DNA of 64,000 nucleotides from Hydractinia symbiolongicarpus (GCF_029227915.1 NC_079880.1:12613501-12677500); one strand, 5' to 3'. Shown: positions 41,751 through 51,927, counted from the stretch's first letter. The notes: generated by a model from the letters alone, not told the origin. A program made the numbers and translations.

Positions 41751-43020
41751 ATGAGTGAATTTGGAAGGACGCTTGACCCCTATGCAGAGATGAAGCAACT
41801 TTTTGGTATCAAGGGCCGAAAACAAAGGGTTCAGATAAGCCACATACCTTCAAGCATCAACCAGAACGAGGACCTGCGTGTGGATATGCCTAATATGTCC
41901 GGGAATGATGTCATCTTTCCGGGTAGTCTCAAGCTTATTTGACCTGACGCTGACGGGGATCAACACGACACGTACGATCGTGTCAAACATTAGTAAAAGC
42001 CTAGTAAAGAACCTACTTATCACTTTGAACGGCAACGAAATTTAAAACATATCGGATTACAATATCCTGGCCGTATATAGGGATCTGTGGCTGCCAAAAT
42101 TTGATAGGGACAACAAACTTGTTTTAGAAAGGATCAATCCTAACGACGGGACCATTAGGGCCCTGCAGGTCAAGGCAACTGGTCATGTTGGAACGGATGA
42201 GGAGAAAGCAACCGTGGCGGCATATGGCAACACTTTCTGCAAACCACTAGGTAAAATGTTTGAATTGACAAGGGACCTACCCTTTTATGCAGCGGGCCTG
42301 TACGACAGGCTACAATTTGTAATACATTTTGCGGGACATGCTGACGTCATCAAGGATGGAGGTACGGGGTCCGGGGCAACGGCGAAGGCAGCCGATGCCG
42401 CGTACGCGATCACCAACATTAGGCTAGAATTTGACAAGCTCAGTCATGAAGGTCTCGCAAGCGCCATGATGTCGAGGTATGCAAGATTGGCCCTGCCATA
42501 CGAAAGGATACTCCGTGGCAAGGTGCTTACTATGAAAAAGGCCGACACAAGTTATAACCTCCAAATTGAAACCCCCTCAAAATCGTTTAAAGGTGTCTTG
42601 CTACTCTTCATAGATCCTGGAAAGGTGAAGGTTTACGCTGGCGTTAACAAAACGTTTTATAACCCCGGGATTGAGAAGGTCAGCGTCACTGTCGAGGGAG
42701 AACCAAACGATTTGTACTCTCACGCGATGATTCCCAAGGACCACCTCGAACAGATTGTGAACCTCTTTGATAGCCATGACTCGAACGTGACCATTGGGCA
42801 ATTTTTCAACGAAAGGTATGCCCTGTTTGTAGACTTTCGGGCATCTCCCGATCACCACCTACATGGTAGCGGAAGGTCCCTACAACGTTTGTCTGATGGT
42901 ATCACGCTGCACATCACAAAGAAAGCAGACGGAACCGGAGATTCCATAGCTTACGTGTATTTGCTTCAAGACGGTAAATTAAATATCCTGGACGGTAGAT
43001 TCCACTCTGTGGAGTATTAA
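41751..43020 (+). pseudogene. Candidate double-jelly-roll major capsid protein (Polinton copy B only)
   Basis: About 422 codons from an ATG preceded by the TATAATAA-like box. Segments include MSEFGRTLDPYAEMKQLFGI, MPNMSGNDVIFPGSLKL, VYRDLWLPKFDRDNKLVLER, LPFYAAGLYDRLQFVIHF and, in the second half, alternating strand-like blocks (YNLQIETPSKSFKGVLLLFI, SVTVEGEPNDLYSHAM). A one-base loss at about 41940 and a TAA near 42042 break it; the 268 codons after that are open. The NDVI-PG opening, strand-rich two-part build and genomic place next to PolB/integrase/ATPase genes fit the Polinton capsid protein, but I call it from family memory, not alignment. A different conserved virion protein is the alternative. 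Absent from copy A. Confidence 0.5.
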
Positions 43021-43065
43021 ATGACTACCATTTACATTTGTCCTCGGAGGCAAATACAAATCAGT

Positions 43066-43130
43066 ATGGAAGAAAACAAGAGATATCTAAATTGCAAGAA
43101 AAGTGTTGTAACCGATATGTCTCAGAATAA
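43066..43130 (+). pseudogene. Two-ended scar of HNH/zinc-knuckle protein 1 (copy B)
   Basis: Starts MEENKRYLNCKK like 14939 in copy A and jumps directly to NRYVSE-coding sequence and the stop; the 545 bp between are gone. The junction lies near 43100. Confidence 0.75.
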
Positions 43131-43136
43131 AGAGAC

Positions 43137-43539
43137 ATGGCGGCAATAGGTGTGATAGTGGCTGGGGCAGCCATAAACGCCCTTGCATTCAGCGGTTCAA
43201 ATTATTTATTTTCAAAGCTCTCAGGACATGGTGAGGTGGAGCGCAGGCGTCATGACGAGGCCGTTGAAAAGTTAAATTCGGCACAGGCCCAATGGATCAG
43301 GGATAAACAAGCCAAACTCAATTTTTTGCAAAGCAAAGAGAGATGCAGCTCAAAGCAGGTAAGATTTTAAGGGAACTCGATGACTTTATGTATCAGTATT
43401 ACATCAACGCGGAAAAAAAGCTCCTCAGTTGAAGGATTTCTACACACCCTCGAAGCAACAGCAGGATGGAGAACTCACGTTCGTCCTTGGCTCCCTATCT
43501 CTGCTAGGGTTCATTGTCTGTAAGAATGCGTTTTTTTAA
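43137..43539 (+). pseudogene. Conserved short Polinton protein, AGAAINALAFSGSNY family (copy B)
   Basis: Counterpart of 15553-15948. The first 77 codons are open (SGSNYLFSKLSGHGEVERRR, AQAQWIRDKQAKLNF) where A has stops; a stop then follows at 43368-43370. The last hydrophobic segment (LSLLGFIV) has lost its last residues through a 9-bp deletion. Confidence 0.6.
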
Positions 43540-43555
43540 CATGTATAATAAAGAC

Positions 43556-44384
43556 ATGTCAAAAACGCACGTTGTTATCGAAGAAGAGGAGGAAAAGCTG
43601 AGCAATATCTACTATATTCCGGAACATCTGTGGGTCGGACGCACAGTCGTCAAATTACTCGCGAAGGAGAGTGGTCTCTCAAAAAAGAAGGTAATTCATT
43701 GATTGAGTAGGCAACTCTTGTGGGTAAGAAATATTCGGGACCCAAAACGTATTGCCTACCCCCGTTTCACCATTACAACGCCCAACGAGATGCACTAACT
43801 TGATCTACTGTACATGCCTCAAAACAGGGTATATGGAAACACCTATAAATACATCCTGACAGGCCTCAAGATATAAGGTAGCGAGGCCCCTAAGAACCAA
43901 GAAAGCTACCGAAGACGCCGAGATGATCAAAGATATTTACAAAGCAGGACCCCTTCATTACTCCAAAACCTTTCAGTGCGATAATGGTTCCAAGTTCAAA
44001 TCCGACGTAACGAAACTACTGGAGGATAAGGGTGTTGAGATCAAGAGGGCTACCACAAAGTACCAACATACGTTCACGGCCGTCGTCGAATCTTACAACA
44101 AGATACTCGCCGAAAGACTATTTAAGCCTCAGGATGCCCAGGGGTTAGCATCCGATGAGACTAGTACCACCTGGGTCAAACATCTGTATACCATCGTGAA
44201 AAGCCTTGACAATACCAAGACTACCATGATAAACATAAAACCTAACAAGGCCATTAAGCTGGATATGGTATCGCTCACGAAAAGCGAGGAATATCCAGAA
44301 GAGAAATCCCTACCCGAGTATCTGCTGCAGCCCGGGGAAGAGCATGGAGATCAAAAGAGACGCGCCACTGATGCCTTTTTCTCA
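43556..44384 (+). pseudogene. Polinton integrase, C-terminus deleted (copy B)
   Basis: Starts MSKTHVVIEEEEEK after TGTATAATAAAGAC. The N-terminal third is open to 43702, the middle is broken by stops and an 11-bp deletion that removes the region after YILTG, and the rest (43923 on) is open. QCDNGSKFK to VVESYNK gives exactly 35 residues between the second Asp and the Glu. The SH3-like C-terminus present in copy A is removed by a deletion; at about 44384 the reading runs into the opposite-strand MSV199 gene. Confidence 0.88.
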
Positions 44385-45071
44385 CCAAGCCTAAAATGTC
44401 TAACCCTCTCTGGGTTTACTTCAATACATCCACGTTCCCGAAGCCAGTTGTAATGGACTATAGCATTAGAGGTCTCTGCCAATACCACGATCTCACCCTT
44501 AGGGTAATCAACAAACTTATTACGTATTTTTTGTGCTACATACCCTTGTTGCCCACAGATTGCAACATATGGCCAGGGATCATCATTTTTCTTTTGGATA
44601 ATAACCATACTGTTATCCTTGCCAGGATCTTTAAAGTGGGGCACGGGACGTTGCTTCGGGTCCTCATATTTTATCATTGAGGAAGGCTAGGGCATTATCC
44701 TTATCCCCAAGAGCCTGACGCTGCTCCTTGATTTCATCCTGTAATTTTTCCACCCCCTTCCCGGATAGCCATTTTATCAAGGCTACTGTCTTAGACTTTC
44801 TCGATCTGATGGTAATTTCGAGGCCCCCGTCCAACGTGACGAAAATATCATGCCGTTTTTTAACACCTTCCGAGGTATTTGGGCAACTGTAGTCGCCAAC
44901 TACAGTTGTTATACCCTCTATTTCTCCTCTCGATATTGTCATATGACGTTTGATACCGTACTGCCTATCATTTGGAATACGCAGGATTCTCTCTAGGTCA
45001 GTACGTTTAAAAAGGGGCTGATTCCTGGCTCCTGCGGGTATTGCGTTGAATAAGACAATTTGTGAAGACAT
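44385..45071 (-). pseudogene. MSV199/BRO-like protein (copy B)
   Basis: Counterpart of 17098-17882. N-terminal reading 45071-44664 (MSSQIVLFNAIPAGARNQPL to LAFLNDKI) overlaps a second frame (YEDPKQRPVPHFKDPGKDNS to NPERVRHF). About 60 bp of linker and the last residues are missing. Frameshift at the linker occurs in both copies. Confidence 0.58.
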
Positions 45072-45111
45072 TTTCGATATAGTAATGCCTGGCCGGAGGA
45101 TTTTTTAACGG

Positions 45112-45336
45112 TCAATCCAAAGTTTTCCAAGCTCCGGGATATTCAAGCCTTACGTATAGACATGCATGCTCGGACCTTTTCAGACATGCTTTTATATCAT
45201 CCCAGTCGGGGATCATGTTGGTTTCCTCGTCTATCATTTTCATTTCTGAGCACTCATGAGGAAACCAGAGGAAAGCTGTTTCTTCTGCCTCCGAAGGTTC
45301 TTCGGAAGAGCACTGTAACTTTGGGTTAATAGCCAT
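45112..45336 (-). CDS. Unknown short acidic Polinton ORF (copy B)
   Basis: 74 residues, open (MAINPKLQCSSEEPSEAEET, LWFPHECSEMKMIDEETNMI, YVRLEYPGAWKTLD). Only copy B is intact. Its neighbours are the MSV199 gene downstream and the deleted ATPase upstream. No family recognised. Confidence 0.4.
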   Translation of the reverse strand: MAINPKLQCSSEEPSEAEETAFLWFPHECSEMKMIDEETNMIPDWDDIKACLKRSEHACLYVRLEYPGAWKTLD

Positions 45337-45480
45337 AAACTATGCTTTCTAATTCAAGCAAGGGCTGCCTTTTATCAAGGCTCTCGTCAGATATATATCA
45401 TCAACCACCTTTCTAGCTTTATCAAGGCATTCCATACCGGTCTTAGTTCGACTATTGCCCCTAATTTTAAACTTGTGCCG
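45337..45480 (-). pseudogene. Deletion scar joining ATPase end to cysteine-rich gene (copy B)
   Basis: Minus-strand sequence for CRVCKQLL and RTKTGMECLDKARK passes near 45410 directly into the DDI-SDESLDKRQPLLELESIV end of the packaging ATPase. About 680 bp present in A (18213-18893) are missing. AACC words at both edges in A suggest microhomology. The P-loop and Walker B are gone. Confidence 0.75.
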
Positions 45481-45570
45481 GGGTAATAGCTGTTTACATA
45501 CGCGACAACATTTTATATCCGTTTTAGTATTGCGTCCCGATCACTTGAATCCTTCCATAACTCGTTCACT

Positions 45571-45821
45571 CTATTTTTGTTTAGGCACGATGCTTGCGGG
45601 TAGCCATTCTTTGGATACGGCCCTTTCACGACTTGCCCTCCCTGCTGAAAAATAAGCAATTATTTTGAGGACATTGCCGGTGTCCATTTTTGTAGATGGC
45701 CTTGTTATGTCAAAAAATTTCTTACCTGCCATGGCATAGGCAAAGGTGAAACCAAGGTCCACGACTGTCTCGTAAAGCATATCTAAAATCTCCTTTTCTT
45801 TTGGTGTTACGTTACTTGCAT
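45571..45821 (-). pseudogene. Small unknown Polinton protein (copy B)
   Basis: Counterpart of 19052-19309: MLYETVVDLGFTFAYAMAGK to SIVPKQK is open for 69 codons, but one base is missing right after the original ATG (ATGCAAG versus ATGGCAAG), so the normal start is out of frame. Confidence 0.45.
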
Positions 45822-45827
45822 TTATTA

Positions 45828-46016
45828 TTACCGCATTTTGAAAATACCGATATTTGGTTGGGTTTTACCATGGTGAGGCTCCAGATTAGCCACTGGCTTG
45901 TTGGGCTCATTTTTACCCCTTCCAAACAAATGCCAAACGCCTACTCCTATGGCAATCACGGCCAAACTCCCGATTCCATAAAGATATACATCTGTTGACT
46001 TGCTGGAACCTGTCAC
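45828..46016 (-). CDS. Small single-pass membrane protein of Polinton (copy B)
   Basis: Counterpart of 19316-19504, open, same transmembrane helix (LYGIGSLAVIAIGVGVWHLF); three replacements lie in the tail only. Conservation of the helix across both otherwise decayed copies is notable but, given recent duplication, weak evidence of selection. Confidence 0.5.
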   Translation of the reverse strand: MTGSSKSTDVYLYGIGSLAVIAIGVGVWHLFGRGKNEPNKPVANLEPHHGKTQPNIGIFKMR

Positions 46017-46040
46017 AGGTTCTTTATCATCATGCCAAGG

Positions 46041-46160
46041 TTATTTGCCCACGTTCTTCTGTAGGTTAGCTTTGTTCTTCTGGTTCAATTCCGCAAGTCT
46101 TTTACCTGCAACAACACGACCCTAATTCTTTGGTGGTTTTGTTAGAACCCTCTCCTCTTG
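46041..46160 (-). pseudogene. Very short basic Polinton ORF (copy B)
   Basis: Reads VLTKPPKN, stop, then GRVVAGKRLAELNQKNKANL and TAA. B has about 22 bp more than A upstream. No start codon. Confidence 0.3.
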
Positions 46161-46173
46161 CTTTTGTTCCTCT

Positions 46174-46767
46174 TCACTCGTTTATCTTATAGGTCTCCGT
46201 CTCCTCCACCTTCTTCTCCGCCTCCTTCTGTTTGGTACTGATATGTCGGGCTGTATGCCAAGCAATTAAAATAGGCGCAAGACACTTACCGAATGTACGG
46301 TAGACCAGTATTCCCAAGTCCGCGAAGGAGTCTTTAATAATAGGGTCATTATTGATGTCATTTTTCAGGGCCTCAACGCTATCCCAATTTACAAAATTGT
46401 TAACCAGGTTGGCATATAGGGAGACAGCATGGGTAGCCAGCGCCCTTGACGTCTTCTCCCCTTTTTCTTGAAGCTCACGTTGTACGTACTCGGCATGTAC
46501 TTTTTCTACCACCTCATCGGGGGCCTTGTCAATGAACCCTTCCGTACATTTCCTGGGTAGGAGATGTCCTTTGCCCTTACGCAGGGCTTCTTTCAAAGCT
46601 TGGCGTTGATCAGCGGGCTTCTCGATATTTTCAAAAGATTCTGCAGAGCCTGTGTCGAATACCTGTGCGATATCAGACATCTTCTTTATTGTATATTGAA
46701 ATTTTAGATAGAATAGTAGTATTATCACATAGGGTAGAATTACCGCAATATACAAACACACTTCCAT
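46174..46767 (-). CDS. N-terminally anchored unknown Polinton protein, intact (copy B)
   Basis: 197 residues, complete. Membrane anchor at residues 5-21 (LYIAVILPYVIILLFYL), then SDIAQVFDTGSAESFENIEK, a linker KEALRKGKGHLLPRKCTEGF missing in A, APDEVVEKVHAEYVQRELQE, NWDSVEALKNDINNDPIIKD, a second hydrophobic segment (DLGILVYRTFGKCLAPILIA) and a charged tail (KQKEAEKKVEETETYKINE). The ATG lies in CTATAAATGG. Among the large readings of copy B this is one of the few without a lesion. Paralogue at 47434-47847. Function unknown. Confidence 0.6.
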   Translation of the reverse strand: MEVCLYIAVILPYVIILLFYLKFQYTIKKMSDIAQVFDTGSAESFENIEKPADQRQALKEALRKGKGHLLPRKCTEGFIDKAPDEVVEKVHAEYVQRELQEKGEKTSRALATHAVSLYANLVNNFVNWDSVEALKNDINNDPIIKDSFADLGILVYRTFGKCLAPILIAWHTARHISTKQKEAEKKVEETETYKINE

Positions 46768-46837
46768 TTATAGCAAGTGTGTTTGATCAACCGCACCAGG
46801 CTACATTCTACTCGGAAATATATCGATGGCCCTTTGT

Positions 46838-47308
46838 TTAGTTATCTAAAACCGAAATGGGCTGCATGTTAGTGTAGTGCAGTCTTTTCAATTGTTCTCT
46901 CTTGCTAGGATATTCCCCATTCTCCCTATGCTTTAGTGGTACCTTGTGATCAAACTGCCACTGCCTTCGGTTTCCCCAGTTCATATCGCCTTTAAAATGG
47001 GCCTGGATGTGCTTCATGAAAGTTACAGTATTGCACCCTATATATTCTGTGGAGGCAATCTCTGTATTATAAGTTAGGGCATTACGAATCCTGGCTAGAA
47101 TTAAGCTATACTGAAGAGCAGGGCGATCGCATGTTGGACATTGGCGTCTTCGTTTTTTATGTGGGCACTTGGCACGTTCCTGCGACAACCTATTACTATT
47201 GCGACATTTGATACATTGCCTTGTTCGTTGTCTGTTACGTTGGATCACCCCGAAGTTGCATAGTTGTAGAGTTTCCTTACAGTTTGTGCATTTCCTGGTT
47301 CCCTCCAT
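46838..47308 (-). CDS. HNH endonuclease 2, C-terminally short (Polinton copy B)
   Basis: 156 residues from MEGTRKCTNCKETLQLC, with CxxC intact (A has CxxS). HNH core WQFDHKVPLKHR and LHYTNMQP present; then ISVLDN and a stop, ten residues before the end of copy A, removing the final NQTKSHR stretch, including the lysine/His positions conserved near the active site. Trp of QPMW is Ser. Activity doubtful. Confidence 0.82.
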   Translation of the reverse strand: MEGTRKCTNCKETLQLCNFGVIQRNRQRTRQCIKCRNSNRLSQERAKCPHKKRRRQCPTCDRPALQYSLILARIRNALTYNTEIASTEYIGCNTVTFMKHIQAHFKGDMNWGNRRQWQFDHKVPLKHRENGEYPSKREQLKRLHYTNMQPISVLDN

Positions 47309-47399
47309 ATTGATTTGTATTTGCCCCCGGGTGCAAATACAAATTGTGGTCTATACCTACCATGCGCCCGCAACAACAACAGCGATCGTTGCCATTTTT

Positions 47400-47847
47400 T
47401 GTTTACTCTTCTTGCAGTCTTTGCATCGAGGCCTTATCCTTTCATGAAGGCATATTTGACTTCCCCCGCACTCTTTACAGATGGATCTCCTCCTTTCATG
47501 CTGGCACAGAGACTGATAACATGGGTGGATAGTGCCCTGGCCGTCTTCTCCACTTTTTCCTGAAGCTCGCGTTGTATGTAATCGGTATGGACTTTGTCGA
47601 TGGCCTCATCAGGGGCCTTGTCAACAAACCTCTCGGTACACTTCTTTGGCAAAAGGTCCCCTTTACCTTTGCGTAAAGCCTCCTTTAAAATTTAACGTTT
47701 ATCGATGGGCTTTTTAATATTTTTAAATTCTGCAGAGGCATTGTTGAATACTTGTGCAATGTCGAACATTCCTTTTAATATACGTCGATATCTGAGCAAG
47801 AAAAATGCGATCAGGGCATAGGGCATGAGTATGGCTATTACAGACAT
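47400..47847 (-). pseudogene. Truncated paralogue of the anchored protein plus zinc-knuckle scar (copy B)
   Basis: Starts at 47847 with a membrane anchor (IAILMPYALIAFFLL), then GMFDIAQVFNNASAEFKNIK, one stop, ILKEALRKGKGDLL and KCTERFVDKAPDEAIDKVH. It matches the gene at 46174-46767 up to SLCAS and then changes into the CxHxxxRxxCKxC repeats in another frame, the same fusion scar as in A. Confidence 0.55.
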
Positions 47848-47856
47848 GCCTCTATT

Positions 47857-50800
47857 TTATTCCCCTGTGGATGCTAGGCGGTAGTGGCCTCTGGCAAGCG
47901 TTGTAATCTGGTCCGGTTGTACGACACGTTTATCGTCTGCCCTGTTGAGTGCCAACTTGTTCACCTCTTCGGTATAGACCTTATGGCCTTTGTTTTAAAT
48001 AAGCACTTGGCCTTTGTAGATGTCAAAGCCCTCTTCCAGACACCGCTTGTAGTCATCGAAGGTTATCGACTTCTTGGTTACGCATCTTTTGACGCCCTTC
48101 GCTTTCCTGTCACCGCCATCTTTGGTAAGTCTCTTATAGGCATAGAGTTTGGCTCTGAGGGTGACGTACTCTGTCATGATTTTGCCGCCTAATTCATCCT
48201 TCATCAAACCTACCACCTTCTTGTTCTTCCCTATAGGGAGAGGCCTTCCTTAAATGATATCAAAAGCACTTGTATCGAAGCGTGCCTCAACATTGTTCCC
48301 AATATCCTCATAAAAGTCGTGGGTTCGTATATGGTACACAAAGCTGTCCGTATCCATGTAACAGATCCGCAGCTTGCAACCGTACTTAACCTGCATGTAG
48401 TTATAATGGAATTCATACATCACCTTTTTTGTCCAATATAGTCTGGCCTATATATACGGGCTTATTCATCTTGACGTCGGTCTTGCCCATTTCAACACCT
48501 ATCAGATGCTCCCTGAACCTGCTACCACCCTTGAAATTTGGTTTCATTGCAAGCTTCATATATTTGTCCTCATTGGTGACCAGCTGGATGTTGCGGTGGT
48601 TCCGGATATTCTCCATCGTTTTGCCGAAGACGCTGAAATTTATCAGCTTATAAAAATCTTTTTCAAACTCGTTCTTCGCGTTCGTTCTCAAATTTGTGTT
48701 GTGATCGATGTACCCTTTCAACCATGCCTTCTGATTGAATCGGATAACCCTTTGTACTTTCTTGAGCTCAAGCCCGTGCTTTAGAGCCTCGTAAAGTGCC
48801 TTAATATGTACCACATATTTCCGCCTGTCCTCTAAATTCGGTACTAATTTCTCGACCTTGTGGACTGTCCTGTGTTCAGGCAGGAACGGCAGCTCATTAT
48901 GTTTATCGTGTAACTTTCTAGGGTAATCGATATCTACCTCTAATATGTACCCATGGTTGTTGTCATCAACGGGCTTTCCGATCCGCCTTTCAGTGAATGC
49001 ATCAACATTCTGCACCCATTTAAAGCCATCTGTTGGGAGATCCTGTCTCATCGCCCAGCCATATAGATTATTGGCGTCCAGATATTGGAGGTAGGAGGAC
49101 TCCTCATTGGGGTTATACTGCTCTCCCATTTACTTGTTATTGGCTTTGGCATACCGGTGTACGGCCTGAGTTATACCTCCTCGAATACCTTTTTCGAACA
49201 TCAGGAACATGTCGGGATCGGTGAGAAGCTCTAGCGTTATACCCGTAAATTTCAGGGCTGCCTTCCAGGGCAACCCGGGTGCAGAGTAGAATAGCAGCTA
49301 ATAGCAGGACATCTGTTGCCAGGTACACATCCTGGTAGTCTCCCATGGTAACATCATCACTCCCTGGGGTAATACAATTCCATACCATTTTAGCGTATTG
49401 ATAATTCTCATCGCTTATCCCATCCATATTAAGCTTCCTGTAGAAGGCCTCCTTGAGAGGTAACTCTGTCTCCTCAAATCGCTACACACGCCCTTTCTGC
49501 GCATGAACTTAAACAAGTCATCCTTGGTGAAAAACCAACGAAGATTTTTACACTGGTCATCGCTGAGGTTGCTTGCCAATTTGTTCAGTGATGATGCCAT
49601 GAATCGGCAACTATCGATAAGCCGTATCTCTATGGTCGTGTACCTTTCCCCGTCACCATATGCCATACCTCCAAGGGGTACCTTAATTTTGACATTAAAA
49701 GAGATGTACTTCTCTGTATTTTTCGCAATACACCCAATGTCCTGAGTGTCGTACTTCTTGCTGAATTCCCGTATGAAGAGATGGGCACCCCGAAAGGTTA
49801 TGGAAGATCACTGGGATATGGCCGGCTATCTTGTATTTGAGGTTGCATATTGCGTGCGCTGCGCCTCTATACAGACCTGTATAGTGGCAGTGATCCCTGA
49901 CCTTACGGTTATTCTCATAGTTATCAAAGGGTTTCAGGCAGATATGACAGTGCGTGGCCTCATCACGTTCCCTTTTTAGGACCTCCGTTAGTTTGGTCAT
50001 GGGTTGCTGTGGGTAGGTATAATATAGTCTTTTTAACTCTTTCTCTGGGTGGTTCACGAAGCGGGTGACGCTGTCCTTACCCCTATAGACTTTTAAAGGA
50101 TCCAGTACATCACCATAAGCAAAGGTACAATAGGTGCACCAGCCGGATGGTACATGCTTGCTTAGCCTTTCCGTCTTGGTATCCCTTGCATCTTCTACCG
50201 GGACTAGCAGACTCTCGAAGTCTGCATACATGGCAAAGGATACCTTGAATTGCTGTTGGCCATCCCTATAATATAGCCATTTTTAAGGCTTATTTGGCAT
50301 TGTGATCTTGACTGCCTCGTGATCGATGCAGTACCTATAGTGCTTGTCCCTCGATTCAGCCGCGGGAAAACCCTGTTGACATGAAAGGCAGAAGTGCATT
50401 GGGTTGCTATTCTTTGAAGTCTCCTTGCCCAGGAGCCTGGACAGGCTTTTGACTGCCGTATAGTGGGTCTTTTTATCATTGGTGATAAGCAATAGGGTCA
50501 CCATCTTGGCACGCCCGTTATGTACTGATCGACGTAGGATGTTGATTCTCTTTCCATCTATATACAGAACATTCACCACAATGTCGGGGTTATTCGCCTC
50601 AAATTTGTATATGGATTTGATACTTGTTGGGAACTCTATACCATCCCAATTATAAAGGTCTACATGATGCTTCAGCTTGCTTATTCTTTGTGGATCTTTT
50701 TCAATCTCATCATGATGCCCCTGCAGCTATATTAGTCCACTTGAAACACTCCTCATCCTCATTTTTTGGGTTAATAATTGCCATTTTAGAAGCTACCCAT

Positions 50801-50984
50801 TTTGGTAGTTCAACATACGGTGAACCTCTCCTTAACCGTAGAGTATGGAAGTCTACATCAAGATATAGGATTTTAGATATTGTAAAGTCACTCCGGGGCA
50901 GTGCCAGATTTTCCAAACCTGTTTTAATTTGGGCAAACATCCTATCCAGCACATCGTCCACGCCGCTACGAATGACATATGACA
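47857..50984 (-). pseudogene. Protein-primed family B DNA polymerase (Polinton copy B)
   Basis: Same motif order as copy A. Here motif A keeps its Asp (LDANNLYGWAM near 49075), motif B reads FGKTMENIRN and motif C YMDTDSF near 48350. The Exo II frameshift and the gap after Exo III are shared with A. Private lesions: about 25 bp lost near 49480 in the RRKGV region, about 10 bp gained near 49168, 5 bp lost near 48428, and a frameshift and stop near 50285. N-terminus cut by the MITE. Confidence 0.96.
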
Positions 50985-51232
50985 AGCGAGCCAGCCCGCC
51001 TAGGCGAGATAAAATTAATAATAGATTTAAAAAAATTCTCAGCAATTATTTAAAGTTTGAAATATATTCTTTTGTCTTCATTGTTTATGAAACTTTTGTG
51101 AAATGTAAACAACTTTTCCATCCCGGCTGGCCGAGATGTAAAAAACTTCATATGAACACGAGATGAAAATCACCTCGGCTACCCGAGCCAATCCGCCTAA
51201 CCGAGCCAGCCCGCGTCCATGTGAACAGCCCC
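50976..51232. mobile_element. PIF/Harbinger-like MITE at the polymerase 5' end (copy B)
   Basis: Same element as 24375-24629. The right TIR is complete here (on the other strand GGGGCTGTTCACATGGACGC). Confidence 0.6.
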
Positions 51233-51924
51233 TGAGACGCTGCTATAAGTGCAACCAACAAGGGCATATTGCGAAAAACTGTAAAAATGACCCTACAACG
51301 AGTTCATTAGCAGCCGGAAAAGGTGATGCAGATATAGCTGAAATTGGCCCAGATCAACTGACGATGGTTAAAATTATATTTGGAGGTAAATTAATTAACT
51401 TTTTGTGTGATACAGGGTCACAATTTACGATTATTACCAAGAGGACATATAAAAGTTTGGCTCACAAGCCACCACTTATGCCTATAGGTCGAAACGGATC
51501 AGGAGTGGACGGAAATAAATTTTCATTTGAGGGGATGACATATTTAAATTTAAGGTTTAAATGAAACAGTGGATGAGAGTTCGTGTTGGAGTACGAGCCG
51601 GTTTTGGCTTCTGCGCCTGTTGAGGGTAATATATTTGGCGCCAAGACCGAAAATAAGTTTAAGAGTTGTACGAGACATCTAGGAAATATTTCGATTATTT
51701 ACACGACCAAAAATGATGAGAAAGTTCGCTTGACGTGTTTTAAAGAAAAATCACTCTCCACCGCCGCATTTGTAAAGTAGCCAGAGCAACCGTTATTCAG
51801 CATGGTAGTATACAGGTGGTAAAGAGCAAAATTGGTAATGCCGAAAGTCTGCGATCACAACTAACAGAAAATGATTTCTTTTGTTTAGAAGATAGTTCAG
51901 AAAATGTAGACATTTTTGAGTGAG
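51233..51924 (+). pseudogene. Gag-protease fragment of a Ty3/Gypsy-like retroelement (copy B)
   Basis: Starts RRCYKCNQQGHIAKNC, a perfect CX2CX4HX4C nucleocapsid zinc knuckle, then INFLCDTGSQFTIITKRTYK (retropepsin DTGS). A stop after NLRFK, then EYEPVLASAPVEGNIFGAKT and, in a third frame, ARATVIQHGSIQVVKSKIGN to ENVDIFE and a stop at 51924. No LTRs. It is more complete than copy A, where the knuckle is lost. Confidence 0.78.
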
Positions 51925-51927
51925 AGA

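Larger units (their letters stand above)
37712..50975. mobile_element. Decayed Polinton/Maverick, copy B
   Basis: Same left junction and right-hand MITE as copy A, so both derive from one insertion duplicated with the segment. It keeps the capsid-containing segment 41403-43043 missing from A. Losses relative to A: HNH gene 1 (about 545 bp), integrase C-terminus with the start of the next spacer (about 330 bp), about 60 bp in the MSV199 gene and about 680 bp across the ATPase and the cysteine-rich gene. Confidence 0.93.
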
